A DNA stretch of 29,592 bases from JBMNNS01 sp050942625 (GCA_050942625.1 JBMNNS010000012.1:1-29592), one strand, 5' to 3'. Counted from the stretch's first letter, positions 7,421-14,928 are shown. The notes: generated by a model from the sequence alone, not told the origin. Numbers and translations: made by a program.

Positions 7421-7946
7421 CGAAATAACCTCCCCTTTCAAGTTGCTCTTTGAGAGCTCGGACTGCTCTATACTGCAAACTCCTAATGGCTCCAGGGCTA
7501 CGTTTCATCTTCTGAGCCACTTTTTCCACTGACCAGCCTTGTACAATTCTCCAGATCAATACTTTCCGGTAATCCGGACTTAATTGTGCCATAGCTTGCT
7601 GTACCATCAATGCCTCTTCAACCTCCTTGGTCTGTTGGGGCAAATCCCAGCCTTGGGCTTGAAGTCCAGAGAGGGAAACGATACCTGGTTGCCGTCCACG
7701 CTTACGCCACAAGTCTATCAGGAGGTTGCGCGCTATTTTAAAAACATAAGCCTGCATCTTTGCTTCATCCAGACCTCTTATTTTTTCATCATTTATTTTG
7801 TGGAAAACCCGCTGAAAGACTTCTTGGGTTAATTCTTCAGCTTCTTCTTTATTTTGTATTTTATAGTAGATAAATCTGTAAATGCGTGGCCAGAACTCTT
7901 TGGCCCAGGATTCTGTTCCCCCCCCCTGATGAAGGATCGTTTTCAC
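7410..7946 (-). CDS. ECF-type RNA polymerase sigma factor
   Basis: The 178-residue product has a sigma-2 region (about 12-85) with the core-binding and -10-recognising blocks EEAEELTQEVFQRVF and AYVFKIARNLLIDLWRK. It also has a sigma-4 helix-turn-helix (about 115-170) in LSPDYRKVLIWRIVQGWS and VAQKMKRSPGAIRSLQYRA. I choose the GTG start at 7946 because GAGGTGG lies five bases upstream; a TTG at 7970 has no such site. The downstream membrane protein overlaps by 11 bases and is the likely regulator. Codons 7-10 run through a tract of nine consecutive G, a potential slippage site. The signal and target promoters are unknown. Confidence 0.88.
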   Translation of the reverse strand: MKTILHQGGGTESWAKEFWPRIYRFIYYKIQNKEEAEELTQEVFQRVFHKINDEKIRGLDEAKMQAYVFKIARNLLIDLWRKRGRQPGIVSLSGLQAQGWDLPQQTKEVEEALMVQQAMAQLSPDYRKVLIWRIVQGWSVEKVAQKMKRSPGAIRSLQYRAVRALKEQLERGGYFDGA

Positions 7947-8040
7947 TGTGTCCACCTCGGTATCGCGCAATATCTTTTTGTCAGAAAAAAGTTTAGTTCA
8001 TTTATTCTGACTTTTGATTCCTGACTTTAAAGTCCCTTAC

Positions 8041-8093
8041 ATTATACATGACGCTAGTAAGTGGTTTTTGTTTTGCTAATCTTTTGCTAATCT
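8041..8093 (-). promoter_or_regulatory. Putative promoter with tandem repeats upstream of the sigma gene
   Basis: On the minus strand a TATAAT lies at 8046-8041. About 26 bases upstream of it are two back-to-back 11-mers GATTAGCAAAA (8072-8093). Between the -10 and the gene, AAAGTCAG occurs twice with a 14-base period (about 8008-8031). The -35 region is poor. This layout would suit an activator-dependent or ECF-type promoter, but the assignment is inference from pattern only. Confidence 0.35.
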
Positions 8094-8202
8094 ATAGAAT
8101 AAATTTTTTGCTTTAATTTTGTTGTGAATTGTTCCCAGGGCTGGGGAATGTTTTTAAGCAATCTCGTAGGCATTCTTCCCGCCTTCTTTGGAAAATTTAA
8201 GA

Positions 8203-8631
8203 ATGGATTCAATTTCATGTTCCCTTTGGAAGGTTACGGAGGGGTATCTGGAGAAGGTAACCATTGTCTTTGTTATATTATTGCCCGAATTTATTGTTCG
8301 CCAGGGAATAGTGAATGGCTTATTAATAGTAATTTTGGCAGCCATAAGTGTTTTAGTAGTACATTTATTGCTAAATTGGATATATGTGGCTGTTGTTATG
8401 GTACCATTAACAATGTCAGCGTTATTTTTCACCGTAGGGTGTTTAACATGGCTTTTTTCCCCGGTAGCTTTTTTTGCTATAGAAGGAATATTAAATTTTA
8501 TAACCATATTTTTTGGTGGAGGCTTTGACCTATCCTTGCTGAATGAATTTTTCACTAGGCTGGGACAATTTTTTATGATTATTAGCGGTGCTTTATGGTG
8601 GATTGTGAATAAAATGTTTATGATAATCTAA
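8203..8631 (+). CDS. Small polytopic membrane protein, unknown function
   Basis: The 142-residue product is strongly hydrophobic, with four or five predicted membrane spans at about 20-34, 38-57, 61-80, 84-104 and 118-138. I do not recognise the family. It stands alone, divergent from the sigma gene and upstream of an IS21-type remnant. ATG 8203 has no good ribosome site, and GGAGGGG at 8237-8243 followed by non-ATG codons could mark a shorter form, so the start is uncertain. The opposite strand is also open here, but its lysine- and threonine-rich product looks like the usual shadow of a hydrophobic gene. The gene may have lost its 5' end. Confidence 0.5.
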   Translation: MDSISCSLWKVTEGYLEKVTIVFVILLPEFIVRQGIVNGLLIVILAAISVLVVHLLLNWIYVAVVMVPLTMSALFFTVGCLTWLFSPVAFFAIEGILNFITIFFGGGFDLSLLNEFFTRLGQFFMIISGALWWIVNKMFMII

Positions 8632-8639
8632 AAGTACCC

Positions 8640-8790
8640 CACTATAATAATTGAAAACTCCCCCACCATAGAATAAAATCTCCTATGTATGGTAACTGGA
8701 AAATACATGGGAGGGGTAGGGAGATGATTACACTGTTAGACAAGCAAAAGATAATTTTAAAGCATCATCATGACGGAAAATCGCAACGGC
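8640..8790 (+). mobile_element. Truncated IS21-type element: left end plus start of istA
   Basis: An ATG at 8724 behind GGGAGGGG begins a frame reading MITLLDKQKIILK, then HDGKSQR. This looks like the N-terminus of IstA-type transposases, which continues as an HTH in intact elements. After about 22 residues the similarity stops and the frame ends at a TAA near 8835. Upstream, AT-rich blocks ending in CTCCC (8651-8663, 8672-8684) resemble the repeated transposase-binding ends of IS21 elements. An 11-bp stem, CTCCTATGTAT with ATACATGGGAG (8680-8690, 8703-8713), overlaps the ribosome site and could hide it. No istB is present. The element is a fragment. Confidence 0.6.
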
Positions 8791-9045
8791 CCTTATGTCG
8801 GCAGAGTTACCTATGCCCTGAAGCCGGACTATGGTAAGCCGGTTATAGCGCAACTGATTTTAAAGCACAACAACTATCCATTAAGCGGCTATGCTACTGG
8901 ATTAATAGACAACAAAACAATTATTTTCCAGCCGGGTGAAGAAAACAGGCGTCAGATTAAGGTTCTTCCTATAACCGAATTGAAGCCTAAACAAGATGCC
9001 CGGTTTGGTGATCTGATGCCACCAACACCAGTGCCGAATAAATAA
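8770..9045 (+). CDS. Orphan reading frame, probably the 3' part of a disrupted gene
   Basis: The frame is open to a TAA at 9043-9045 and from about 8788 reads as plausible protein: NGPYVGRVTYALKPDYGK, then NYPLSGYATGLIDNKTI, ending MPPTPVPNK. I do not recognise it. The nominal ATG at 8770 lies inside the istA fragment, in a different frame, and has no ribosome site. The reading frame therefore probably lost its true start when the insertion element or a deletion joined here. It may be unexpressed. Confidence 0.4.
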   Translation: MTENRNGPYVGRVTYALKPDYGKPVIAQLILKHNNYPLSGYATGLIDNKTIIFQPGEENRRQIKVLPITELKPKQDARFGDLMPPTPVPNK

Positions 9046-9094
9046 TAGGAACAATGGGGAGTGTTAATAGGTTTTTATAAAAAACTGCCGCTAT

Positions 9095-9263
9095 TGTCAT
9101 CCTGAGCGATAGCGAAGGATCTTAGTTTTAAGCTGCTAAAAAGATTCTTCATTCACTTCGTTCATTCAGAATGACACAATTCACTTCGTTCATTCAGAAT
9201 GACACAATTCACTTCGTTCATTCAGTAATGAAACAATTTGGGACTTTCATTCAGGATGACACA
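9095..9263. repeat. Palindromic interspersed repeat with tandem 28-bp arms
   Basis: The left arm, TGTCATCCTGAGCGATAGCG followed by AAGGATCTTAG, is complementary with interruptions to the right arm AAGATTCTTCATTCACTTCG onward, ending AGAATGACA. This is the shape of widespread bacterial palindromic repeats beginning TGTCATTCTGAG. The right arm is expanded: a 28-bp unit beginning ATTCACTTCGTTCATTCAG stands at 9151-9178 and 9179-9206 (identical), with a diverged copy at 9207-9235 and a degenerate fourth end near 9246-9263. No gene is in 9046-9374 apart from this repeat and the hisG promoter. Confidence 0.75.
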
Positions 9264-9308
9264 ATTTCGGGCAGAAAACTGTCCCCGCCTCACTTTGTTA
9301 CCATGGCC

Positions 9309-9337
9309 TTGTTTTTGAATGGCGGTGTTGTTATAAT
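9309..9337 (+). promoter_or_regulatory. Putative sigma-A promoter of hisG
   Basis: TTGTTT (9309-9314), a 17-base spacer and a perfect TATAAT (9332-9337), ending 37 bases before the hisG start. No T-box or attenuator structure was recognised in the short leader. Confidence 0.6.
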
Positions 9338-9374
9338 AGGGCAATAAAACTAGGTTGAGGGGATGGAGTAAAAA

Positions 9375-10250
9375 TTGAAGGAAAAGCTTAAATTGGGTTT
9401 GCCGGCCGGCAGTTTGCAAAAGACTACCATGGAAATGTTTAAAAAAGCCGGTTTTAATATTTATGTGAATGAGCGTTCCTATTTTCCTTACATTGATGAC
9501 GAGGATTTAGAATGCATTTTAATCAGGGCCCAGGAGATCCCCAGGTATGTAGCAAGCGGAGTTCTTGATGCTGGTATTTCCGGTAAGGATTGGATTACAG
9601 AAACAAAAGCAGATGTGGAAGAAGTGATGGAATTAAAGTATTCCAAACAGGGTTTGAAACCTGTGAAGCTGGTTCTGGCGGTTCCTAATGATTCACCTAT
9701 TCGAAGCGTTAAGGATCTACAGGGTAAAAAAATAGCTACAGAGCTTGTAGAAATAACGAAGGAGTACTTACACCGTAACAATATCCAGGCTTCTGTAGAA
9801 TTTTCCTGGGGAGCTACTGAGGTTAAACCTCCAATTTTAGTGGATGCCATTGCTGAGTTGACAGAAACAGGCAGGTCCTTAAAGGCCAATAACCTGCGTA
9901 TTATTGAAACAATTTTGGAATCAACCCCCAGGTTTATAGCCAACAAAGAAAGCTGGAAAGTTGAATGGAAAAATAAAAAAATTAGGCAGATTGTTACCCT
10001 TTTAAAAGGAGCACTACTGGCGGAAGAAAAAGTAGCAATCAAGATGAATGTGAGCAAAAAAAATCTTCCTGCTGTTCTTTCTCTTTTGCCGGCCCTGAGA
10101 AAACCGACTATATCAGAGCTTCACGAAGAAGGCTGGGTTGCCGTAGAAACTATAATCGATGAAAAAAAGGTGCGAGAACTGGTTCATAAATTAAAAGAGG
10201 CCGGGGCTGAAGGAATTATTGAGTTCGGTTTAAATAAAATTATTCCATAA
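9375..10250 (+). CDS. hisG: ATP phosphoribosyltransferase, long form
   Basis: HisG joins ATP and PRPP in the first, committed step of histidine synthesis. The 291-residue product has the N-terminal binding-fold start KLKLGLPAGSLQ, the block YVASGVLDAGISGKDWI and the PRPP-site region VDAIAELTETGRSLKANNL. A C-terminal ACT-like regulatory domain (about 215-291, PTISELHEEGWVAVETII) follows. The presence of that domain marks the long form, which is hexameric and inhibited by histidine and does not need HisZ. It starts with TTG at 9375 behind GGGGATGGAG. It stands alone, not in a his operon; hisC lies about 2 kb downstream. Confidence 0.93.
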   Translation: MKEKLKLGLPAGSLQKTTMEMFKKAGFNIYVNERSYFPYIDDEDLECILIRAQEIPRYVASGVLDAGISGKDWITETKADVEEVMELKYSKQGLKPVKLVLAVPNDSPIRSVKDLQGKKIATELVEITKEYLHRNNIQASVEFSWGATEVKPPILVDAIAELTETGRSLKANNLRIIETILESTPRFIANKESWKVEWKNKKIRQIVTLLKGALLAEEKVAIKMNVSKKNLPAVLSLLPALRKPTISELHEEGWVAVETIIDEKKVRELVHKLKEAGAEGIIEFGLNKIIP

Positions 10251-10280
10251 TAGCTGATAGAGTGAAGTATGGAACTATTG

Positions 10281-10311
10281 AAAAGGGGCTTACTATTTTA
10301 TAGCCCTTTTT
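10281..10311 (+). terminator. Bidirectional intrinsic terminator between hisG and the glycosidase gene
   Basis: AAAAGGGGCT pairs with AGCCCTTTTT over 10 bp (one G-T) around an 11-base loop. T-rich sequence follows on the plus strand, and the minus-strand reading also ends in TTTT. It would stop hisG transcripts and those of the convergent gene ending at 10347. Confidence 0.8.
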
Positions 10312-10346
10312 ATTTAAATAATTCATTCAAAAGTTATATTATCCTT

Positions 10347-11483
10347 TTAGGGCAAAATGACGATGTTACTAACTACCCGTCTTTCTTTTCCATCGGAAGG
10401 GCGGTTTAACACCTTTCCGTCATAGTAAAAGGTGCTAGAGCCTCCACCGTCCAGATTATAAGCATCACGGACCTTAAACTCCAGTAGCTTTTCCTGTGCT
10501 TCTTCCAGTGTTACACCATTACTCCAGCCCTTCTGGCGCCCGTCGATGACAACAAAAAGGAGATCATTATTGACAAAATGGCCGATTAGCGTGCGAGGTT
10601 GCCTGGTATTAGCCCAATCTGCCGGAATGGTTTGCTTTTCCCCACCCTTCAACAATGTCGGTAAAAAACTGCAACCATGCAAAACATCAAGCGCAAGAAG
10701 CTCTTCCTTTGTATCGACTTTTCCTCCGACAAGCTGTCCGTTACGGTTAAAGCCTATAAAACTTAGGTTGGAATCCGGGGAAGAAAAGGAGAGTATTTTT
10801 CCATCGACTACCGTAGTGCCCAGCGGAACTAAAGCCCCTTCATGGGCAAAAAAGCCTCCTGCATTGACTGCCAGCACCGCACCGGTTCGCCTTGCAGTAG
10901 CACTTGTCGTTTCCCCCCGGCTTTTAACCCGATCTCCTGCCAGAACCATCTTTAGCGCTTCTGAATTATGTAGTCGCACCTTGGCCATATACCCCCGGTA
11001 CCCTGCTTCCTTCAATGAATATACTTTAATGGTGGCATTTTTGCCGAAAGTTTGGCCAATAGGATCCCCCAACATATTGGATAGAACATAATCAAGCATG
11101 TTGGTGGAAGCCAGGCTTTGTTCTGCAGAAGTATCTACCAGTTCCTGCAAATAGGTATGCTGTTGTTCATAGGCCCGCCGCTCCCCTTCCGCTTTTTTAT
11201 GTATCTTGTTCATTAAGTGGGTGATTTCTCCTGTCGAAGTTCGGATTGCTACTGTTGTTCCTTCTAGTTCAATTAGCCGGTTTGATAATGTGGAAGCTTC
11301 ATCATGATACGTTTCTACCCCTAAAAGCAGGCTTTCTGCTTCCTGCAAAAGAAAAGGCTGCGTTTGCAGGTAAGCAATTCCCAGCCCCAGGAAGGGCGCT
11401 ATGAGCAAGATAATAAAGATTTTTAATTTATAGGATATGGATAAAAGCATAGTATGTTTTAAAGTTTGGATATTAAAAGGCAC
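10347..11483 (-). CDS. Membrane-anchored phosphodiester glycosidase-domain (NAGPA-type) protein
   Basis: The 378-residue product has one N-terminal membrane helix (about 20-38), a helical stalk (about 45-125) and a NAGPA domain (about 150-378). Visible domain motifs are AVNAGGFF, RTLIGH, LLFVVIDGRQKGWSNGVTL, YNLDGGGSSTFYY and a final RRVVSNIVIL. The family includes the uncovering enzyme that hydrolyses phosphodiester-linked sugars. In bacteria it is found with exopolysaccharide or wall teichoic-type polymers, and likely acts outside the cell. It starts with GTG 11483, with TGGAGG nine bases upstream, inside the end of the preceding coiled-coil gene (11-base overlap). The substrate is not known. 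Confidence 0.82.
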   Translation of the reverse strand: MPFNIQTLKHTMLLSISYKLKIFIILLIAPFLGLGIAYLQTQPFLLQEAESLLLGVETYHDEASTLSNRLIELEGTTVAIRTSTGEITHLMNKIHKKAEGERRAYEQQHTYLQELVDTSAEQSLASTNMLDYVLSNMLGDPIGQTFGKNATIKVYSLKEAGYRGYMAKVRLHNSEALKMVLAGDRVKSRGETTSATARRTGAVLAVNAGGFFAHEGALVPLGTTVVDGKILSFSSPDSNLSFIGFNRNGQLVGGKVDTKEELLALDVLHGCSFLPTLLKGGEKQTIPADWANTRQPRTLIGHFVNNDLLFVVIDGRQKGWSNGVTLEEAQEKLLEFKVRDAYNLDGGGSSTFYYDGKVLNRPSDGKERRVVSNIVILP

Positions 11484-11973
11484 GGATAGCAGCCTCCAGT
11501 TTCTGAAGTTGATCTTTTAAAGCGGTAAGTTGTTGATCCAGTTCCGCCATGCGTTCTTGCAGGCTCTGGCGTGTTTGGTCTGTTCCTGTCAGTGACTCGC
11601 TTGTCAATTCTAATTCCTCATGAATTATGCCAAGTTCACTGTGAACCAGTTCAATTTCTTCTTTATATCTGTTTAATTCATCGTTAAACAACTGCATTGA
11701 ATCCATTATTTCTTTTTCAATGCGTTGGTTTTCCAGTTTTAATTCCTCCATTTGGTTTAAAATACGTTGCTCAGTTTTATGTAGATATCCCAGTGCAGCC
11801 CAAAACCCCCCGCCAACAAGGCCTAACCATAATAACAATAAAAGAAGAAAGGAAAAGGTTTTTTGCCTTCTTTCCCCCGGTTTTTCCTTAGTTTTTTTAG
11901 CTGGCCCTGTTGTATTCACAGGGTTTTCTCCCTGGATTGGTGAACGGGTAATTTTATTATTTTGCTCTTCCAT
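11473..11973 (-). CDS. Single-pass membrane coiled-coil protein
   Basis: The 166-residue product has a basic, proline-containing cytoplasmic tail (1-39), one membrane helix (about 40-63) and a long heptad-rich segment to the C-terminus (about 65-165, for example LENQRIEKEIM and LQERMAELDQQL). It is probably a scaffold for the coupled glycosidase-domain protein, whose stalk is also helical. The start is uncertain. I use ATG 11973, where protein-like sequence begins. The frame is open upstream to 12162, but that part is basic and irregular. The nearest Shine-Dalgarno, AAAGGAGG at 12041-12048, lies 67 bases upstream, beyond a hairpin. Function unknown. Confidence 0.7.
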   Translation of the reverse strand: MEEQNNKITRSPIQGENPVNTTGPAKKTKEKPGERRQKTFSFLLLLLLWLGLVGGGFWAALGYLHKTEQRILNQMEELKLENQRIEKEIMDSMQLFNDELNRYKEEIELVHSELGIIHEELELTSESLTGTDQTRQSLQERMAELDQQLTALKDQLQKLEAAIRAF

Positions 11974-12048
11974 AAAAAATAGTGGCAGGAACGTTATTTT
12001 TTTGGAGTTAATCTCACTGAAAAAATGCTTGTCCTGCCTGCCTCCTTT
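11974..12048 (-). promoter_or_regulatory. Structured leader: Shine-Dalgarno separated from the start codon by a hairpin
   Basis: Minus strand, in order: AAAGGAGG (12048-12041), two bases, GGCAGGA (12038-12032), five bases, ATTTTTT (12026-12020), a 17-base loop, AAAAAAT (12002-11996), five bases, TCCTGCC (11990-11984), ten bases, ATG (11973). The two paired blocks are 7 bp each around a symmetric 5x5 internal loop. Folding leaves the ribosome site about 12 bases from the ATG. This is read directly from the sequence; its use is inference. Confidence 0.5.
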
Positions 12049-12279
12049 ACTGTATATTTTGCTTTTGCACCTAAAATATAAACGTGTTAGGTTTGGTTTC
12101 GGTTTCAGCTTCCAAGATATTTCTATTATATCATTATATATGCTGGCCTTTAACTTGCTCATTGCAGGGAAGTACCTTGCATGATAAAATTAAATTCGAA
12201 CGTTAAACAAGCAGTTTTAAACGAAATTAAACAAATATAAAATTATTAATGAGAAAATGAGAAAAGGAATGTGATTTTA

Positions 12280-13380
12280 ATGAAAAGCATTACAAAGCGG
12301 AGCTGCCTGGAAAATATCACCCCTTATGTTCCTGGAAAACCTATTGAGGAGGTCGAAAGGGAGCTGGGTATAACAGGGGTTGTCAAGTTAGCCTCTAACG
12401 AAAACCCGTTGGGTCCCTCTCCTATGGCCCTGGAAGCGATTAAAAGACACCTGCCTAGAATTAACTTATACCCAGATGGTAGTAGTTACTATTTAAAACA
12501 AGCGCTCGCTGCCCATCTGGGACTGAAGGAAGCAAATATTGTTGTTGGGAATGGAGCGGATGAACTCATTACTTTTGTTGGTTTGGCTTACTTAAACCCG
12601 GGTGAAGAAATAATTATGGCGGATCCCTCTTTTTCGGAGTATGATTTCTCTGCACGCCTCATGGATGCTGTTCCCGTTCGTGTGCCCCACAAAAACTTTC
12701 GCCATGACCTGGAGGCCATGGCTGCCGCTGTAAATAGAAAAACGAAGGTAATTTTTGTCTGCAACCCCAATAACCCCACTGGAACGATAGTCAGTCATCA
12801 GGAGTTACAGGCTTTTTTGCGGGATCTTCCCACCAATATCCTTGTTGTCCTGGATGAGGCTTATTATGAATATGTAATCGATCCCGATTATCCCCGAAGC
12901 CTGGATCTGTTAGCCAAACACCAAAATATTCTTATCTTGCGGACTTTTTCCAAGGTTTATGGCCTTGCCGGATTAAGGGTAGGCTATGGCCTGGCTTCAG
13001 AAAAAGTTATTCAGGATCTTAACACAGTGCGTGAACCCTTTAATGTTAATGCTGTTGCCCAGGTGGCTGCTGTTGCAGCCCTGCAGGATCAGGAACACGT
13101 TAAGGCAGTACAGGAGCTTAACACCAGGGGCAAGAATTTTCTATACTGGGAGCTTGAGAAGATGGGCCTTTTCTATCTTCCCACAGCAGCCAACTTTATC
13201 TTTGTAGAAGTTGGAGTAGACTCTGTAGAGCTATTCCAGGCTCTTTTGAAGAAAGGCGTCATTGTGCGCTCCGGTAATATTTTTGGTTTTCCGCAGTTTA
13301 TCCGTGTTTCCATCGGAACTGAAGAACAAAACAGCATTTTTATTAAAGCGCTTCAAGAAACCCTGGCCGAACTAAAATAG
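12280..13380 (+). CDS. hisC: Histidinol-phosphate aminotransferase
   Basis: This PLP enzyme converts imidazole acetol phosphate and glutamate to histidinol phosphate, and relatives may also transaminate aromatic amino acid precursors. The 366-residue product shows LASNENPLGPSP near the N-terminus, VVGNGADELI (PLP phosphate region), CNPNNPTGT (161-169), the aspartate in VLDEAYYEY and the Schiff-base lysine K225 in TFSKVYGLAGLRVGY. A C-terminal RVSIGTEEQN follows. I start at ATG 12280, 11 bases after AAAGGA; a GTG three codons earlier is too close to that site. It converges with the PRC-barrel gene with only 15 bases between stops. Three TTAAAC repeats (12203-12232) lie upstream. Confidence 0.93.
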   Translation: MKSITKRSCLENITPYVPGKPIEEVERELGITGVVKLASNENPLGPSPMALEAIKRHLPRINLYPDGSSYYLKQALAAHLGLKEANIVVGNGADELITFVGLAYLNPGEEIIMADPSFSEYDFSARLMDAVPVRVPHKNFRHDLEAMAAAVNRKTKVIFVCNPNNPTGTIVSHQELQAFLRDLPTNILVVLDEAYYEYVIDPDYPRSLDLLAKHQNILILRTFSKVYGLAGLRVGYGLASEKVIQDLNTVREPFNVNAVAQVAAVAALQDQEHVKAVQELNTRGKNFLYWELEKMGLFYLPTAANFIFVEVGVDSVELFQALLKKGVIVRSGNIFGFPQFIRVSIGTEEQNSIFIKALQETLAELK

Positions 13381-13395
13381 TAAGGTAAAAATTGT

Positions 13396-14652
13396 TTAAC
13401 GAAAGGTGTCACTTAGTTTTTCACCGATTAGGCGCAAGTTAGCCTCAATTTCTTGAGTAATAACTGCGAAAAAGAGGTTGGGTATTTTATTGTGGGCTTC
13501 TGCCCTTCTAATTATTTCTCCCGTAATCTCTTGTTCACGTTTCACCAATATCTGACCCTGGCTATCCCTAACGGTGTAATTGGCGATTTTTCCATCTATG
13601 TATTCTTTCATTCTTTCCTTTGATTCCTGGCTAAGCATTTTACCTTCTGTTGCAATTTCCTGTTTTATGTGCATGTAAATTTCTTTCAGTTTGTCAAAAA
13701 CGTCAATGTCCGTGGACGAAGGGGGGGGTACTTCTGCAGGTTCCCCAATCCTATTTTCTGTTAACTCGTCATCTTCTATTTCTGATCCTGCAGGGGTTTC
13801 TTCTTTTTTCCGGATGGAGGTCGTTCTGAAAAATTGTTGTGATTTCTCCTTAAAGCTTTTCCATGCTTCCAGAAGACGTTGCCCTCCCTGATCTAATATT
13901 TCAACCGTGTAGTCGATATTGTCCAACAACTCCCCAATGCCGGCAGCAAAAAGAACCTGGTACAGCTTTCCTGCTGCACGGGCATTTTCTATTATTTCCG
14001 GGGTAATTTTTTCTCCTTTTCTTACAATTACATTTCCCTGCTGATCCCTAATACTACGTGCTGCTTCTTTATGCATGGCAAAGTCAACGGCACGGGCCTC
14101 CAGGGAATAGAAAGGTTCTTTTGGCCTCAGGGCGCTGTCTTCCTTTTCTTTCTCTACCATTTTTTCTGTGATGTAAGTTGAAAAATTTTGTTCTGCAATA
14201 ATATAATCTTTACCCATGTTTAAAATAGCCTCTTTAGCAAGAAATACCTCATGTCCAGTTTTTTCACGCTCCTTCAGGTCTGAAATAATCAAACTTTCAA
14301 CCCCACCTGTTTCACTGGAAAAGGAAAAATCTTGAACCCTGGCAATATAATTGCCATTGGTGCTGATAATGTTTTTCCCTAATAGGGAATAGTCCCTAAA
14401 GAGATCCAGATCTGGATATTCCTCGATATCCAGCACTTCCTTGTTTTTTACGATCACGGCATCCTGACCAATGCTACGAATTTCGGCAAAGGGAATAAGG
14501 TGTGATCTTCCTTTAAGGTAGCTTTTTTCGCTTACCATTAAACCTTCCACTCTTTTGGTAGCAGGGTTGATAATAAGATCCTGAACCCTTCCCACCACTG
14601 ACCCTTTTTCCATTTCAATCACCGGTAACCCTCGCATAATTTTTGCTCGCAT
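13396..14652 (-). CDS. Double PRC-barrel domain protein
   Basis: The 418-residue product begins with two PRC-barrel domains: about 1-80, with GLPVIEMEKGSVVGRVQDLI, and about 88-165, with LLGKNIISTNGNYIARVQDF. A C-terminal half follows in which a motif occurs twice: SIRDQQGNVIVRKGEKIT and TVRDSQGQILVKREQEIT, each followed by EII and a helix. The segment between is acidic and proline-rich (about 285-315), like a linker. PRC-barrels occur in RimM, photosynthetic reaction centre H subunits and many Firmicute proteins of unknown role, including sporulation-related ones. There is no signal peptide or clear membrane helix. ATG 14652 follows GGAGGT at eight bases. Function unknown. Confidence 0.78.
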   Translation of the reverse strand: MRAKIMRGLPVIEMEKGSVVGRVQDLIINPATKRVEGLMVSEKSYLKGRSHLIPFAEIRSIGQDAVIVKNKEVLDIEEYPDLDLFRDYSLLGKNIISTNGNYIARVQDFSFSSETGGVESLIISDLKEREKTGHEVFLAKEAILNMGKDYIIAEQNFSTYITEKMVEKEKEDSALRPKEPFYSLEARAVDFAMHKEAARSIRDQQGNVIVRKGEKITPEIIENARAAGKLYQVLFAAGIGELLDNIDYTVEILDQGGQRLLEAWKSFKEKSQQFFRTTSIRKKEETPAGSEIEDDELTENRIGEPAEVPPPSSTDIDVFDKLKEIYMHIKQEIATEGKMLSQESKERMKEYIDGKIANYTVRDSQGQILVKREQEITGEIIRRAEAHNKIPNLFFAVITQEIEANLRLIGEKLSDTFR

Positions 14653-14861
14653 TGAAATTTACCTCCAAATATTAAATTGTTATTACTATACTGTTGTACT
14701 AATGGGCAAGGCTAAAAAAAAGTATCTGGTCGCCTGGCCCTTTCTAAGAGGACGGAAATTTATTTCTATTGTTGATGCAGGTTAACGTTCATGCTAAGGC
14801 TATATGAATCTACCGTTTCTTGTTTCCCGTCTCTTTTATTATATACAAGGATGCAAAAAAT

Positions 14862-14890
14862 TTGTATTTAAGCTGGATAAAAGTTATAAT
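14862..14890 (+). promoter_or_regulatory. Putative sigma-A promoter of the tsaE operon
   Basis: TTGTAT (14862-14867), a 17-base spacer and a perfect TATAAT (14885-14890), ending 38 bases before the tsaE start. The rest of the 14653-14928 gap shows no gene or convincing structure. Confidence 0.65.
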
Positions 14891-14928
14891 TTAGTTACTT
14901 TTTAATCTGCCCACGAGGTGAGGCGCTT

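Noticed and set aside
8154..8555. 133-codon minus-strand open frame
   Set aside because: Its lysine- and threonine-rich product is the typical complement of the hydrophobic plus-strand gene at 8203-8631.
9151..9235. Repeated 28-bp units resembling a small CRISPR array
   Set aside because: The units are directly joined with no spacers and are one arm of a palindromic repeat; no cas genes are present.
10546..11091. 181-codon plus-strand open frame
   Set aside because: It lies antisense to the NAGPA-domain gene, whose motifs are clear, and its product is serine- and proline-rich without family features.
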